12,654 nucleotides of DNA, taken from assembly GCA_016930895.1 (NCBI GenBank), contig JAFGFV010000472.1, positions 1 to 12,654 of the forward strand. Direction: 5' to 3'. The stretch comes from Spirochaetales bacterium. GTDB taxonomy: Bacteria > Spirochaetota > Spirochaetia > SZUA-6 > DRHE01. The notes under the pieces are model-generated. The model made no database searches and was not told where the DNA came from. It was given only the letters and a program-made list of their open reading frames with translations. Position numbers and translations under genes: made by a program. Below are positions 1 through 7,484 of this stretch, in pieces. Within the stretch, counting starts at the first letter, position 1, and the number at the start of each line of letters is the position of its first letter.

Positions 1-749
1 ATCCGCTGGGGCCCGCCGATGTCCACACCCCGGCGCGCCGCCACGGTCGGCAGCTCCGGGTAGTTGAACAGGATGGCCTCCGGGGAGGCCAGGCGGAAGG
101 CGTTCTCGACCCGGGGCGCCTGGGGCGCGACGGTCTCCAGGAAACGATTGAACTCGGAAGTGAAAAGCTCCTCGACTTCCCGGCAGACGCGCCGCAGTCG
201 TTCCAGGGCTGCCGGATCCGGAACCAGGGCCGCCGGCCAGCGGTAGGGCACTCCGAACAGGTCCTGCTCCGTGGGGATGTAGCGCGGGTGGCCGGGGTTG
301 TAGGTCACGTAGCGGAACCCGAGAGAGTGCAGGGCCAGGGTGACCCCGTAGGAGAGCTGGTCCACGATCCAAAGGTCCGGGTGCTCCCGGACCTGGATCC
401 GCTGGAGGCTCTCCCGCAGGAACGCAGGGTCGAAGAGCATGTCCGCCCGGCGGTCCCGGGCCTGGCGCAGGAGGGTCTCCACGGCTCCGGCCCGGGTGGC
501 GGCCAGGAAGGCCTCCAGGCGCTCCTGCTCCTCCCTGGGCTGGCAGGTCCATCCCGCCGCCCCGACGTTGGCGTTCCGGCTGATGGACAGCTCCACGAAG
601 CGCAGGCCCCGCCCGGAGATCTCCGCGGCGAAGGAGGAGCCGCAGGCCACGAGGGTTTCCCAGCCTGCCCCCCGGAAGGCTTGGCCCAGGGCCAGGAGCG
701 GTTGGGCGTGAGAGTAGAACGGAGGGCTGATGATCACGATCTTGGGCAC
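1..749 (-). CDS. Glycosyltransferase, GT-B fold (UGT/MGT-like), N-terminal part
   Basis: Reading leftward from a GTG at 749-747, the frame stays open for 249 codons to the window edge, so only the N-terminal half is present. The start reads MPKIVIISPPFYSHAQPLL, followed by a second strand (WETLVACGSSFAAEI). This beta-strand, glycine/histidine loop, helix pattern is the N-terminal Rossmann half of GT-B glycosyltransferases of family GT1 (macrolide and sterol glucosyltransferase type), where this half binds the acceptor. Around residues 125-165 it has PDLWIVDQ then RYVTYNPGHPRYIP, which fits the second half of that domain. The C-terminal half, which binds the nucleotide sugar and carries the family signature, lies outside the window, so donor and acceptor are unknown. 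No ATG lies upstream in frame before the non-coding region, so GTG is the best start; its Shine-Dalgarno is weak. It diverges from the importer operon. Confidence 0.72.
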   Translation of the reverse strand, partial: MPKIVIISPPFYSHAQPLLALGQAFRGAGWETLVACGSSFAAEISGRGLRFVELSISRNANVGAAGWTCQPREEQERLEAFLAATRAGAVETLLRQARDRRADMLFDPAFLRESLQRIQVREHPDLWIVDQLSYGVTLALHSLGFRYVTYNPGHPRYIPTEQDLFGVPYRWPAALVPDPAALERLRRVCREVEELFTSEFNRFLETVAPQAPRVENAFRLASPEAILFNYPELPTVAARRGVDIGGPQR

Positions 750-795
750 GGGTCCACTATAGCCGAAGGTGCGGCCTGGGTGCCACGAAAAGTCT

Positions 796-850
796 CGGCG
801 GGACTCCAGCGGGACTCCGGCGCGATTCCAGCTCGATTCCGGCGGAATTC
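796..850. repeat. Five 11-bp tandem repeats upstream of the importer promoter
   Basis: Five back-to-back 11-bp units read CGGCGGGACTC, CAGCGGGACTC, CGGCGCGATTC, CAGCTCGATTC and CGGCGGAATTC, followed by a partial sixth (CAGGGCCGCTTTC, 851-863). The first bases alternate CGG/CAG, so a 22-bp super-period is visible. The array ends 13 bases before the -35 box of the importer promoter. A period close to one helical turn puts every unit on the same DNA face, which would suit cooperative binding of a regulator. That role is inferred; the repeat itself is directly visible. Confidence 0.85.
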
Positions 851-863
851 CAGGGCCGCTTTC

Positions 864-894
864 TTGACAGGCCGGCCCGGGAGACTACTATGAT
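864..894 (+). promoter_or_regulatory. sigma70-type promoter of the BMP importer operon
   Basis: A perfect TTGACA -35 box lies at 864-869. Two overlapping -10 candidates follow: TACTAT at 886-891 (16-bp spacer) and TATGAT at 889-894 (19-bp spacer). The spacer begins with the 8-bp palindrome GGCCGGCC (870-877). Transcription would start near 900, giving a leader of about 43 bases that ends in the strong Shine-Dalgarno GGGAGGTGA (932-940) two bases before the ATG at 943. No riboswitch-sized leader is present. Confidence 0.75.
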
Positions 895-942
895 ACCCAG
901 TCGGTATTCAAATCATTGCATCACTGTACAAGGGAGGTGACC

Positions 943-2127
943 ATGAAAGCTGTTCGAGCAGCCCTGTGTGTCCTGCTCATGCTCCTGGTGGCGGGGGCCG
1001 CGTTTGCCGCGGGCGAAAAGGAAGCCCCGGGCGCCGCCGCGGAGGCCAAGACGATCAAGGCGGGGTTCATCTACGTGGGCCCGATCGGGGACTACGGCTT
1101 CTCCCACGCCCACGACGTGGGCCGGAGGTACGTGGACGACAAGCTCCCCTGGCTGGAGACGGTCTATGTCGAGTCCGTCCCGGAGGGGGACTGCGCCCGG
1201 ATCATCGACCGCCTGGTAGTGGAGGAGAAGTGCGACGTGGTCTTCACCACGAGCTTCGGGTTCATGGACGACACCATCGCGGCGGGGGCCAAACACCCGG
1301 ACAAGATTTTCATGCACTGCTCGGGCTTCAAGCAGGCGGACAACGTCGGCACCTACTTCGCGGACCTGAACCAGATGTACTACCTGAACGGGTTGATGGC
1401 CGGGGTGCTGACCAAGTCGAACAAGATCGGCTACGTGGGGGCTTTCCCGATCCCGGAGGTGGTGCGGCACATCGACGCCTACGCCCTGGGGGTCAAGGCG
1501 GCCAATCCCAAGGCCACCGTGCAGGTGCGCTGGATCTTCTCCTGGTACGACCCGGCCAAGGCCCGGGAAGCCGCGGAGTCCCTGGTGGCCGAAGGCTGCG
1601 ACGCCCTGGCCTTCACCGAGGACTCGCCTGCGACCATCGAGGTGGGCCAGGAGCACACGGAGCGGGGCAGGATGGTGTACACCTTCAGCCACTACAGCCC
1701 GATGCAGGAGTTCGGGCCCGACTCGGTGGTGAGCGGTCAGCTGGTGGACTGGGGCGTGCAGTACGAGAAGATCCTGATGGACGTGTACAACGGCACCTGG
1801 ACCAACTACGACCTGTGGTGGCTGGCGGACAAGGACGTTGCCCTGCTGGGCGGGAGCTTCAAGGAGCCCATCAACGCCAAGTTCGTCGATGCCCTGAAGG
1901 CGGCCAGGATCGCGACTCCGGACCTGGGCACGCTGAGCGCGTATGACCTGGTCATGAAGCGCTACGAGCAGATGCAGCAGGGCCGGGAGGGCTTCGACCC
2001 CTTCGTCGGTCCGATCAAGGACAACAAGGGGAATGTGAAGATCCCCGCGGGGGTGATGGCCACGATTGCCGAGCTCAACGCCATCGACTACTACGTGGAC
2101 AACATCCTGGGGGACATTCCCCGCTAA
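943..2127 (+). CDS. BMP-family ABC importer, substrate-binding protein
   Basis: This 394-residue protein is the extracytoplasmic binding subunit of an ABC importer in the basic membrane protein (BMP, PnrA-like) family, whose studied members bind purine nucleosides. Residues 1-22 form a Sec signal peptide with likely cleavage after AFA, leaving a mature AGEKE N-terminus. There is no lipobox cysteine, although many family members are lipoproteins, so it is probably free in the periplasm. Family landmarks are YVGPIGDYGFSHAHDVGR (44-61), FTTSFGFMDDT (101-111), a YLNGLMAGVLTKSNKIGYVG stretch (147-166), FPIPEVVRHIDAYALG (168-183) and WYDPAKAREAAESL (201-214). The subfamily with the GPIGD and WYDP motifs is widespread in alphaproteobacteria and others; its exact ligand is less certain than for PnrA. 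ATG 943 is chosen over an in-frame TTG at 916 because the Shine-Dalgarno and signal peptide fit it. It is the first gene of the operon. Confidence 0.93.
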   Translation: MKAVRAALCVLLMLLVAGAAFAAGEKEAPGAAAEAKTIKAGFIYVGPIGDYGFSHAHDVGRRYVDDKLPWLETVYVESVPEGDCARIIDRLVVEEKCDVVFTTSFGFMDDTIAAGAKHPDKIFMHCSGFKQADNVGTYFADLNQMYYLNGLMAGVLTKSNKIGYVGAFPIPEVVRHIDAYALGVKAANPKATVQVRWIFSWYDPAKAREAAESLVAEGCDALAFTEDSPATIEVGQEHTERGRMVYTFSHYSPMQEFGPDSVVSGQLVDWGVQYEKILMDVYNGTWTNYDLWWLADKDVALLGGSFKEPINAKFVDALKAARIATPDLGTLSAYDLVMKRYEQMQQGREGFDPFVGPIKDNKGNVKIPAGVMATIAELNAIDYYVDNILGDIPR

Positions 2128-2157
2128 AGGGCGGGGAAGCCCCAAGCTGCGAAACTG

Positions 2158-2185
2158 AGGAGGCCGGTCCCCGGGCCGGCCTCCT
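2158..2185 (+). promoter_or_regulatory. Intercistronic hairpin between binding-protein and ATPase genes
   Basis: A perfect 10-bp GC-rich stem, AGGAGGCCGG (2158-2167) with CCGGCCTCCT (2176-2185), encloses an 8-base loop. A smaller GGGG-AAG-CCCC hairpin (2133-2143) precedes it. No T-tract follows, so it is not a classical intrinsic terminator. Such hairpins after the binding-protein gene are common in ABC importer operons, where they protect the upstream mRNA from 3' decay or cause partial termination, so that binding protein is made in excess over the membrane parts. That role is inferred here. Confidence 0.7.
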
Positions 2186-2209
2186 GTACAAGACCGCTAC
2201 AGGACCGCG

Positions 2210-3742
2210 ATGGACCGCATCCGCACCCTCGAGATGGCCGGCATCTGCAAGAGCTTCCAGGCCCTGCGGGCCAATCACGAGATCTCCCTGCGCATCGAGG
2301 CGGGGGAGATCCTGGGGCTGCTCGGGGAGAACGGGGCCGGCAAGACGACCCTGATGAACATCCTCTACGGACTGCTGCCGGCCGACCGGGGCGAGATCCG
2401 GATCAACGGCCAGGCGGTCGCCCTGGGCTCACCGCGGGACGCTATCGCCCGGGGAATCGGCATGGTGCACCAGCACTTCATGCTGGTGCAGAATCACACG
2501 GTGGCCGAGAACATCGCCCTGGGGCTCAAGGGGGTTCCCTTTTTCCGCCCGGCGGGCTACGTGGCTGGAAAGCTGGAGGAGTTCGGGCGCAGGTTCGGGC
2601 TCAAGGTGGACCCTCGGGAGCGCATCTGGCAGCTTTCGGCCGGGCAGCAGCAGCGGGTGGAGATCGTGAAGGCCCTCCTGCAGGGGGCCGACCTCCTGAT
2701 CCTGGACGAGCCCACGTCGGTCCTGACCCCTCCGGAAGCCCAGGAGCTGTTCGCCATTCTCCGGCGCATGGCCGGCGAAGGGCACGCGGTCATCTTTATC
2801 AGCCACAAGCTCGAAGAGGTATTGGCGGTCTGCGGGCGGGTGGTGGTGCTGCGCCGCGGGGAGGTCGCCGGCGCGGCGGACACCGCCCGGGTGGACAAGG
2901 GTGAGCTTGCCCGGATGATGGTCGGCCGGGAGATCATCTTCCGCCTGGAACGGGAGGAGCTCGCGCGGGGGGCTCGGGTCCTCGAGGTCCGGGACCTTCG
3001 GGTCCCCGGGGACCGCGGCCAGGAGGCAGTACGGGGGGTGTCCTTCGACGTGCACCGGCACGAGATCCTCGGAATCGCCGGGGTGTCCGGCAACGGCCAG
3101 CGGGAGCTCATCGAGGCCCTGACCGGCCTGCGGCGGTCCTCCGGCGGCTCGGTGCGCATCGGCGGCAGGGAGATCACCAACGCCTCGGCGCGGGTCATCA
3201 GCTCGAGCGGGGTCTCGCACGTGCCCGAAGAGCGCCTGCGCTTCGGGGTGGTGCCGAACCTGGTGGTCTTCGAGAACGCGGTGCTCAAGCAGCATCACCG
3301 GCGGATCTTCTCCCGGGTCCTGTTCCTGAACGTGCCGAAGATGCGCTCCCACGCCTCCGGGATCATCGAGGGCTTCAACGTCAGCGTGCCCTCCCTGGAT
3401 ACCCCGGTCAAGAACCTCTCCGGCGGGAACATGCAGAAGCTGATCCTGGGTCGGGAGATCACCGGCGAGCCGGAGCTCCTGGTGGCGGCCCACCCGACCT
3501 ACGGCCTGGACGTCGGGGCCACCGAGTACATCCGCCGGCAGCTCCTGGAGCGGCGCCGCCAGGGCATGGCCATCCTGCTCGTGTCCGAAGACCTGGAGGA
3601 GATCCTGGAGCTCTCCGACCGCATCGCCGTGATCTACGAGGGGCAGTTCATGGGGACCCTGGCCCCGAAGCAGGCCCGCATGGAAGAGATCGGGCTCATG
3701 ATGGCCGGTTCGCGGCGCCTGCCCGTGGAGGCGGGGTCGTGA
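2210..3742 (+). CDS. BMP-family ABC importer, double-domain ATP-binding protein
   Basis: This 510-residue protein has two fused ABC ATPase domains, the usual form for sugar and nucleoside importers of the RbsA/NupO (YufO) type, and powers uptake at the inner face of the membrane. Domain 1 is complete: Walker A GENGAGKTT (39-47), Q-loop MVHQHFMLV (85-93), signature LSAGQQQR (142-149), Walker B DLLILDEP (161-168) and H-loop ISHKLEEV (197-204). Domain 2 is degenerate in the way typical of the family: GVSGNGQRE (291-299) replaces the Walker A lysine, a signature NLSGGNMQK is present (402-410), and the Walker B region reads LLVAAHPTYGLD. Probably only the first site hydrolyses ATP, as in relatives. 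The ATG is preceded by a modest AGGA 5 bases upstream. The stop overlaps the next start (GTGA). Confidence 0.94.
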   Translation: MDRIRTLEMAGICKSFQALRANHEISLRIEAGEILGLLGENGAGKTTLMNILYGLLPADRGEIRINGQAVALGSPRDAIARGIGMVHQHFMLVQNHTVAENIALGLKGVPFFRPAGYVAGKLEEFGRRFGLKVDPRERIWQLSAGQQQRVEIVKALLQGADLLILDEPTSVLTPPEAQELFAILRRMAGEGHAVIFISHKLEEVLAVCGRVVVLRRGEVAGAADTARVDKGELARMMVGREIIFRLEREELARGARVLEVRDLRVPGDRGQEAVRGVSFDVHRHEILGIAGVSGNGQRELIEALTGLRRSSGGSVRIGGREITNASARVISSSGVSHVPEERLRFGVVPNLVVFENAVLKQHHRRIFSRVLFLNVPKMRSHASGIIEGFNVSVPSLDTPVKNLSGGNMQKLILGREITGEPELLVAAHPTYGLDVGATEYIRRQLLERRRQGMAILLVSEDLEEILELSDRIAVIYEGQFMGTLAPKQARMEEIGLMMAGSRRLPVEAGS

Positions 3743-4824
3743 GGTGGGCCCTGCGGGTGAGCCGCCGGGAATCCGCCACGGCCGGGCTCAGGGCCCTGGT
3801 GCTGGCCTGCTCCCTGGTCGCGGGGCTCCTGGCCGTGGGGCTGCTGTTCCTGGCGAGGGGGGTCAACCCCTTCTACGCCCTGTGGAAGATCTTCGGGGGC
3901 AGCTTCCTCAACCTGTACGGGCTCACGGAGACCATCACCAAGGCCATCCCTCTGATCCTGATCGGCGCGGGGCTGACCCTGGCCTTCCGGGCCAAGTTCT
4001 GGAACATCGGCGCCGAGAGCCAGCTCCTGATGGGGGCGATCTGCGCCACCTGGGTGGGACTCAACCTGTCCGACCGCCTGCCGGCCCCCGCGGTGCTGCC
4101 CCTGATGTTCGCGGCGGGCTTTGTCGGGGGGGCGCTGTGGGGAGTGATCCCGGCGGTGCTCAAGGTGCGCTTCGGGGTCAACGAGGTCATCTCCACCTTG
4201 ATGCTCAACTACGTGGCCGCGGAGTTTCTGACCCTCCTGATCACCGGCCCCTGGAAGGGGGCCACCCAGCAGGGTTTCCCCTATACCGACGACCTGCCCG
4301 CGGCGGCGACCCTGCCCCTGCTCGGCGCCTCGCGGATCCACTATCCGACCCTGGCCATCGCCCTCCTGGCGGCAGGGCTGCTCTTCCTGCTGGTCTACTC
4401 CACGCGTTTCGGCTACGAGCTGCGGGTGGTCGGCGAGAACCCGGAAGCGGCCCGCTACGCCGGCATCGATTTCCTGCGCACCACCGTGCTCCTGATGGTG
4501 GTGAGCGGCGGCTTGGCGGGCCTGGCCGGGGTGGGGGAGGTCGCCGGGATCCACCACCACCTCTCCTATCCGGCGGCGATCTCGGCGGGCTACGGCTTCA
4601 CCGCCATCATCGTGGCCTGGCTGGCCAAGCTGAACCCCCTGGCCTCGATCCTGTCCGCGTTCTTCTTCGCGGGCATTCTGGTCGGGGGGGACGCGATCCA
4701 GATATCCCTGGGCCTGCCGGCGGCCACGGTCAACGTGTTCAACGGTGTGCTGCTCTTCTTCCTGATCATGGGGGATTACTTCCTGGGCAACCGTCTGCGG
4801 CTGGTCCGAGCGGGGGAGGAGTGA
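3739..4824 (+). CDS. BMP-family ABC importer, permease 1
   Basis: This 361-residue, strongly hydrophobic protein is one of two membrane subunits forming the channel (BPD_transp_2 family, NupP/YufP type). A first membrane helix lies at about 17-39, with many further hydrophobic segments up to 333-350. Family motifs are AKFWNIGAESQLLMGA (85-100), FGVNEVISTLMLNYVAAE (145-162) and the cytoplasmic-loop motif VGENPEAARYAGID (231-244), which probably contacts the ATPase. It starts at a GTG that overlaps the ATPase stop by 4 bases (GTGA), with GGAGG 7 bases upstream, so translation is probably coupled. Confidence 0.92.
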   Translation: MRWALRVSRRESATAGLRALVLACSLVAGLLAVGLLFLARGVNPFYALWKIFGGSFLNLYGLTETITKAIPLILIGAGLTLAFRAKFWNIGAESQLLMGAICATWVGLNLSDRLPAPAVLPLMFAAGFVGGALWGVIPAVLKVRFGVNEVISTLMLNYVAAEFLTLLITGPWKGATQQGFPYTDDLPAAATLPLLGASRIHYPTLAIALLAAGLLFLLVYSTRFGYELRVVGENPEAARYAGIDFLRTTVLLMVVSGGLAGLAGVGEVAGIHHHLSYPAAISAGYGFTAIIVAWLAKLNPLASILSAFFFAGILVGGDAIQISLGLPAATVNVFNGVLLFFLIMGDYFLGNRLRLVRAGEE

Positions 4825-4826
4825 AC

Positions 4827-5750
4827 GTGGACGCCGTCGTGTTCTCCGTGATCAACCGGACCCTGATCGCCGGGACTCCGCTCCTGCTGGGGACCCTGGG
4901 GGAGATCGTGGCCGAGCGCTCGGGAGTGCTGAACCTGGGCGTGGAAGGGATGATGGCCGTGGGGGCGGTGAGCGCGTTCGCGGTGACCCTGGCCACCGGC
5001 AGCCCGTGGATGGGGCTCCTGGTCGCGGCGGTGGCGGGCATGGCCGCTTCGGCCCTGCACGCCTTCGTGTCCGTGACCCTGCGGGGCAGCCAGGTGGTGT
5101 CGGGGCTGGCCCTGACCATGCTGGGGCTGGGGGCCGCCGGGTTGTTCGGCAAGCCTTTCATCGGCCGTCCCCTGCCTCAGAAGATGCTCCCCGTCCACAT
5201 CCCGCTCCTCGGCGACATCCCCGTGGTGGGGCGGCTGCTGTTCCACCAGGACCCCGTCTTCTACATCGCCGTGGTCGTGGGCGTCGGGCTGTGGTTCCTG
5301 CTCGCCAGGACCCGCTGGGGCATCGAGGTCCGCTCGGTGGGGGAGAACCCCGCGGCCGCCGCCGTGCAGGGGATCAGCGTTCAGCGGGTCCGCTACCTGG
5401 GGGTGCTCATCGGCGGGGCCCTGGCGGGGATGGCCGGGGCACACCTGTCCCTGGTCTACACCAAGAGTTGGACCGAAGGGCTGACCGGCGGGCGCGGGTG
5501 GATCGTGATCGCCCTGACCATCTTTGCCCTGTGGAACCCTCCCCGGGCCTTCCTGGGGGCCTTCCTGTTCGGCTGCATCTTCGTGCTGCAGTACCTGCTG
5601 CAGCCCCTGGGGATCCCCCCGAACCTGCTGGGCATGATGCCGTACCTGGCCACTCTGGCGGTGCTCCTGCTCGGCAGTCTGCACCGGGAGGGGCGGCGCT
5701 CCCGGGCGCCGGCCAGCCTCGGAGAACCCTTCACACCGGGTGAGCGCTGA
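4827..5750 (+). CDS. BMP-family ABC importer, permease 2
   Basis: This 307-residue membrane protein is the second, non-identical channel subunit (NupQ/YufQ type). Motifs are ERSGVLNLGVEGMMAVGA (30-47), GSQVVSGLALTMLG (87-100), VGENPAAAAVQGI (171-183) and GGRGWIVIALTIFALWNP (221-238). I prefer the GTG at 4827, which lies 6 bases after the Shine-Dalgarno GGGGGAGGA (4812-4820). The GTG at 4821 is also in frame but has no spacing from the Shine-Dalgarno; it would add two residues and overlap the previous stop. The same frame is open far upstream, but that part is only a shadow of permease 1 and not a fusion. The gene ends the operon and converges on the next gene with a 26-base gap and no visible terminator. 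Confidence 0.92.
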   Translation: MDAVVFSVINRTLIAGTPLLLGTLGEIVAERSGVLNLGVEGMMAVGAVSAFAVTLATGSPWMGLLVAAVAGMAASALHAFVSVTLRGSQVVSGLALTMLGLGAAGLFGKPFIGRPLPQKMLPVHIPLLGDIPVVGRLLFHQDPVFYIAVVVGVGLWFLLARTRWGIEVRSVGENPAAAAVQGISVQRVRYLGVLIGGALAGMAGAHLSLVYTKSWTEGLTGGRGWIVIALTIFALWNPPRAFLGAFLFGCIFVLQYLLQPLGIPPNLLGMMPYLATLAVLLLGSLHREGRRSRAPASLGEPFTPGER

Positions 5751-5776
5751 GACCCGGATCATTCCCGCGCCCCGCG

Positions 5777-7339
5777 TTACTTGCGCAGGTACGACAGGGG
5801 TTCGGGTAGGGGCAAGTTGTTTCCGAAGGCGTCCTCGCCGTAGCCGTTCTCGGCGAGCAGGCGGATGTCCTCGAGCACCCGCCGGTCCCCCGCGAAGCTC
5901 ACCAGGGTATCCACCTCCACGTCGATCTTGCCGAGGGCGAGCAGCTGGTTCAGGGCCCGGGCCACGAACTCCGTTGGGCTCTCGCCCTCGAGGCGGCTCA
6001 GGTCCTCGAGCGGCAGGACTCTCTCGTAGAGGACCAGCTTGTTCTCCTGAAACAGGGTCTGAACGACCCTCCTGACCCTGGCCTTGAGCCCGTCGGTGTC
6101 GGCCCTGGCGGCCTCGGAGTCCGCCGCCATCAGGCGCCGCACCTCCTCGGCGATGCGGCGGCGTTTTCGGGCGTTGAGTTTCTCGTTGGCCCGGAACAGG
6201 TCCAGGGTGACGCCGGCGTTGTAGGTTTCGTCCTCCAGGGCCATCTCGACCGGGCTTCCGTAGTGGTTGACGATCTTGGCGATCAGCGTGGAGGGGCGGA
6301 CGTGGAAGCCCCTGTAGCGGGGCACGGGTACCGAGACGCGGCCCTGGATCGCGTAGCGGCGCAGCATCTGGTGGCAGAGGTTGCGGGTGCGCAGGATATA
6401 GCGTCCGGAGAAGGCGAGCGAGTAGCCCATCAGCGCCTCCAGGAGCGCGCCGGGCTCGACCAGCTCCTCGTGAGATTCGGCCTCCTGCTTGCCGCTGCCG
6501 CGTTCGGAGAAGCCCGAGAGGTGGCGCTCGCAGTAGTGCGCGAAATCCGTGGCCGTCTGCAGCAGGTGATAGATCACGCTGATGTGCCCCCGCAGGACCG
6601 GCAGATGCTCGTCCAGGGACTCCACGTTGGAGTCGGAGATGTGGGTGTCGTAGAGGGACTGGAGGTTGTGGAACTCCTGCTCCAGGTCCCGGAGCCGGGC
6701 CTCGTTGATCGGGTCCGGGATCCAGTCGGCGCACCGGTCGACCTCCGCGTCGGCGATGTCGTGCAGGAACCTGCTGTCCTCGGCCAGGTTGAGAAAGGCC
6801 GTGGCCAGGTACACCACCGTCTCCTCGGGCGAGGCGACCTTTTCCCGCGGCCGGTCGAAGGGCAGGTGCCCGGTGGGCAGGTATTCGGCGAAGCGCTCGG
6901 CCATGGGTGCCGATTCCGGGACAGACAGGCCGAGCTCCCGGGCCTCGTCCAGCAAAGCGTGCACCGTGGTTTTCAGCACGCGGCAGGTGTACCGCAGGGC
7001 GTTCTCCGTGGCCTCCCGGAAGTCCGCCTGGATCGGCAGCAGCTTGTAGGTAGGCAGGAACTGCAGGATGTGCTGAAGGATGTAGCTGACGTTCGAGAAC
7101 AGCTTGACCGGGGCGACCTTCCTGCGCAGGGGGTACCAGCGGCGATTCTGCTTGGCTCCGTATGCGTCGAGGAGCTCTTCGGTCCGGGTGGCCTCGAGGT
7201 GCACGGTGCCCAGCAAGGGCCGGGTAAAGCACAGCTCCCCCGTTCCGGCGACATCCATGTACGCGGCCAGGGCGATGAGCTCATCGCAGCGCACGTCGAC
7301 CAGAGCACGGAACTCCTCTTCCTGAATGATGCGTTCCAC
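5777..7339 (-). CDS. Large protein with an internal HPr-like phosphocarrier domain
   Basis: This 520-residue protein has no signal peptide or clear membrane helix and is probably cytoplasmic. At residues 340-378 it carries an HPr-like segment: RYRGFHVRPSTLIAKIVNHY matches the HPr active-site loop, with H346 at the place of the phosphorylated histidine and the following Arg-Pro conserved. In register with ordinary HPr, the regulatory serine (Ser46) position is V377, so kinase control at that site looks absent. The downstream part is basic and helical (NARKRRRIAEEVRRL, 389-403) and unlike standard HPr. Residues 1-335 are mostly helical and I do not recognise them; neither do I recognise the last 100. 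Free HPr is about 85-90 residues, so this is a domain in a bigger protein, perhaps a regulator that reads PTS phosphorylation (inference). GTG 7339 is the only useful start: an in-frame TGA lies 21 bases upstream. No PTS gene is nearby. Confidence 0.85.
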   Translation of the reverse strand: MERIIQEEEFRALVDVRCDELIALAAYMDVAGTGELCFTRPLLGTVHLEATRTEELLDAYGAKQNRRWYPLRRKVAPVKLFSNVSYILQHILQFLPTYKLLPIQADFREATENALRYTCRVLKTTVHALLDEARELGLSVPESAPMAERFAEYLPTGHLPFDRPREKVASPEETVVYLATAFLNLAEDSRFLHDIADAEVDRCADWIPDPINEARLRDLEQEFHNLQSLYDTHISDSNVESLDEHLPVLRGHISVIYHLLQTATDFAHYCERHLSGFSERGSGKQEAESHEELVEPGALLEALMGYSLAFSGRYILRTRNLCHQMLRRYAIQGRVSVPVPRYRGFHVRPSTLIAKIVNHYGSPVEMALEDETYNAGVTLDLFRANEKLNARKRRRIAEEVRRLMAADSEAARADTDGLKARVRRVVQTLFQENKLVLYERVLPLEDLSRLEGESPTEFVARALNQLLALGKIDVEVDTLVSFAGDRRVLEDIRLLAENGYGEDAFGNNLPLPEPLSYLRK

Positions 7340-7367
7340 CTGGGCCTGTCCCGAGTCCTTTCACTAG

Positions 7368-7396
7368 ACAGTAGTCCCCCTGGTGCGGTTATTCAA
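7368..7396 (-). promoter_or_regulatory. sigma70-type promoter of the HPr-domain gene
   Basis: On the minus strand, TTGAAT (7396-7391) is separated by 17 bases from TACTGT (7373-7368). Transcription would start near 7361, leaving a leader of about 21 bases before the GTG at 7339. It lies back to back with the sulfatase promoter. Neither box is perfect. Confidence 0.5.
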
Positions 7397-7418
7397 GCTC
7401 GCGGCGGCCATCCATACC

Positions 7419-7447
7419 TCGCCAAAAAAGGTATCCTCCGCTATAAT
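7419..7447 (+). promoter_or_regulatory. sigma70-type promoter of the sulfatase gene
   Basis: A perfect TATAAT -10 box (7442-7447) sits in otherwise GC-rich sequence, 17 bases after TCGCCA (7419-7424; four of six matches to the -35 consensus). Transcription would start near 7454, giving a leader of about 31 bases that includes the Shine-Dalgarno GGAG (7474-7477). Confidence 0.65.
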
Positions 7448-7484
7448 GCACCGTGGCCGAAACTCAAGAGCCTGGAGTGCATAG

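Noticed and set aside
770..785. sigma54-like site TGGCACCCAGGCCGCA on the minus strand before the glycosyltransferase
   Set aside because: The GG and GC are correctly 10 bases apart, but the -12 box reads CCGCA instead of TTGCA and such partial matches are frequent in GC-rich DNA.
288..893. Rightward 201-codon frame at the left end
   Set aside because: It lies opposite the glycosyltransferase, runs through the 11-bp repeats and importer promoter, and shows no domain or signal.
913..2145. Long antisense frame opposite the binding-protein gene
   Set aside because: High-GC shadow: the sense strand has a signal peptide, Shine-Dalgarno and BMP motifs; the antisense product is His/Val/Pro/Arg-rich without any motif.
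924..2192. The 9-mer CTGTACAAG occurs just upstream of both the binding-protein gene (924-932) and the ATPase gene (2184-2192)
   Set aside because: Only nine bases, at different distances from the start codons and not palindromic as a whole; it may be chance.
3744..5750. Open frame of 668 codons suggesting one fused permease
   Set aside because: The first 359 codons are Arg/Gly/Pro-rich and out of frame with permease 1, which is clearly real there. Only the part from 4827 encodes a membrane protein.
4776..7232. 818-codon leftward frame spanning permease 2 and the HPr-domain gene
   Set aside because: It crosses two well-supported genes in other frames and is Pro/Gly/Arg-rich, as expected from GC-rich shadow frames.
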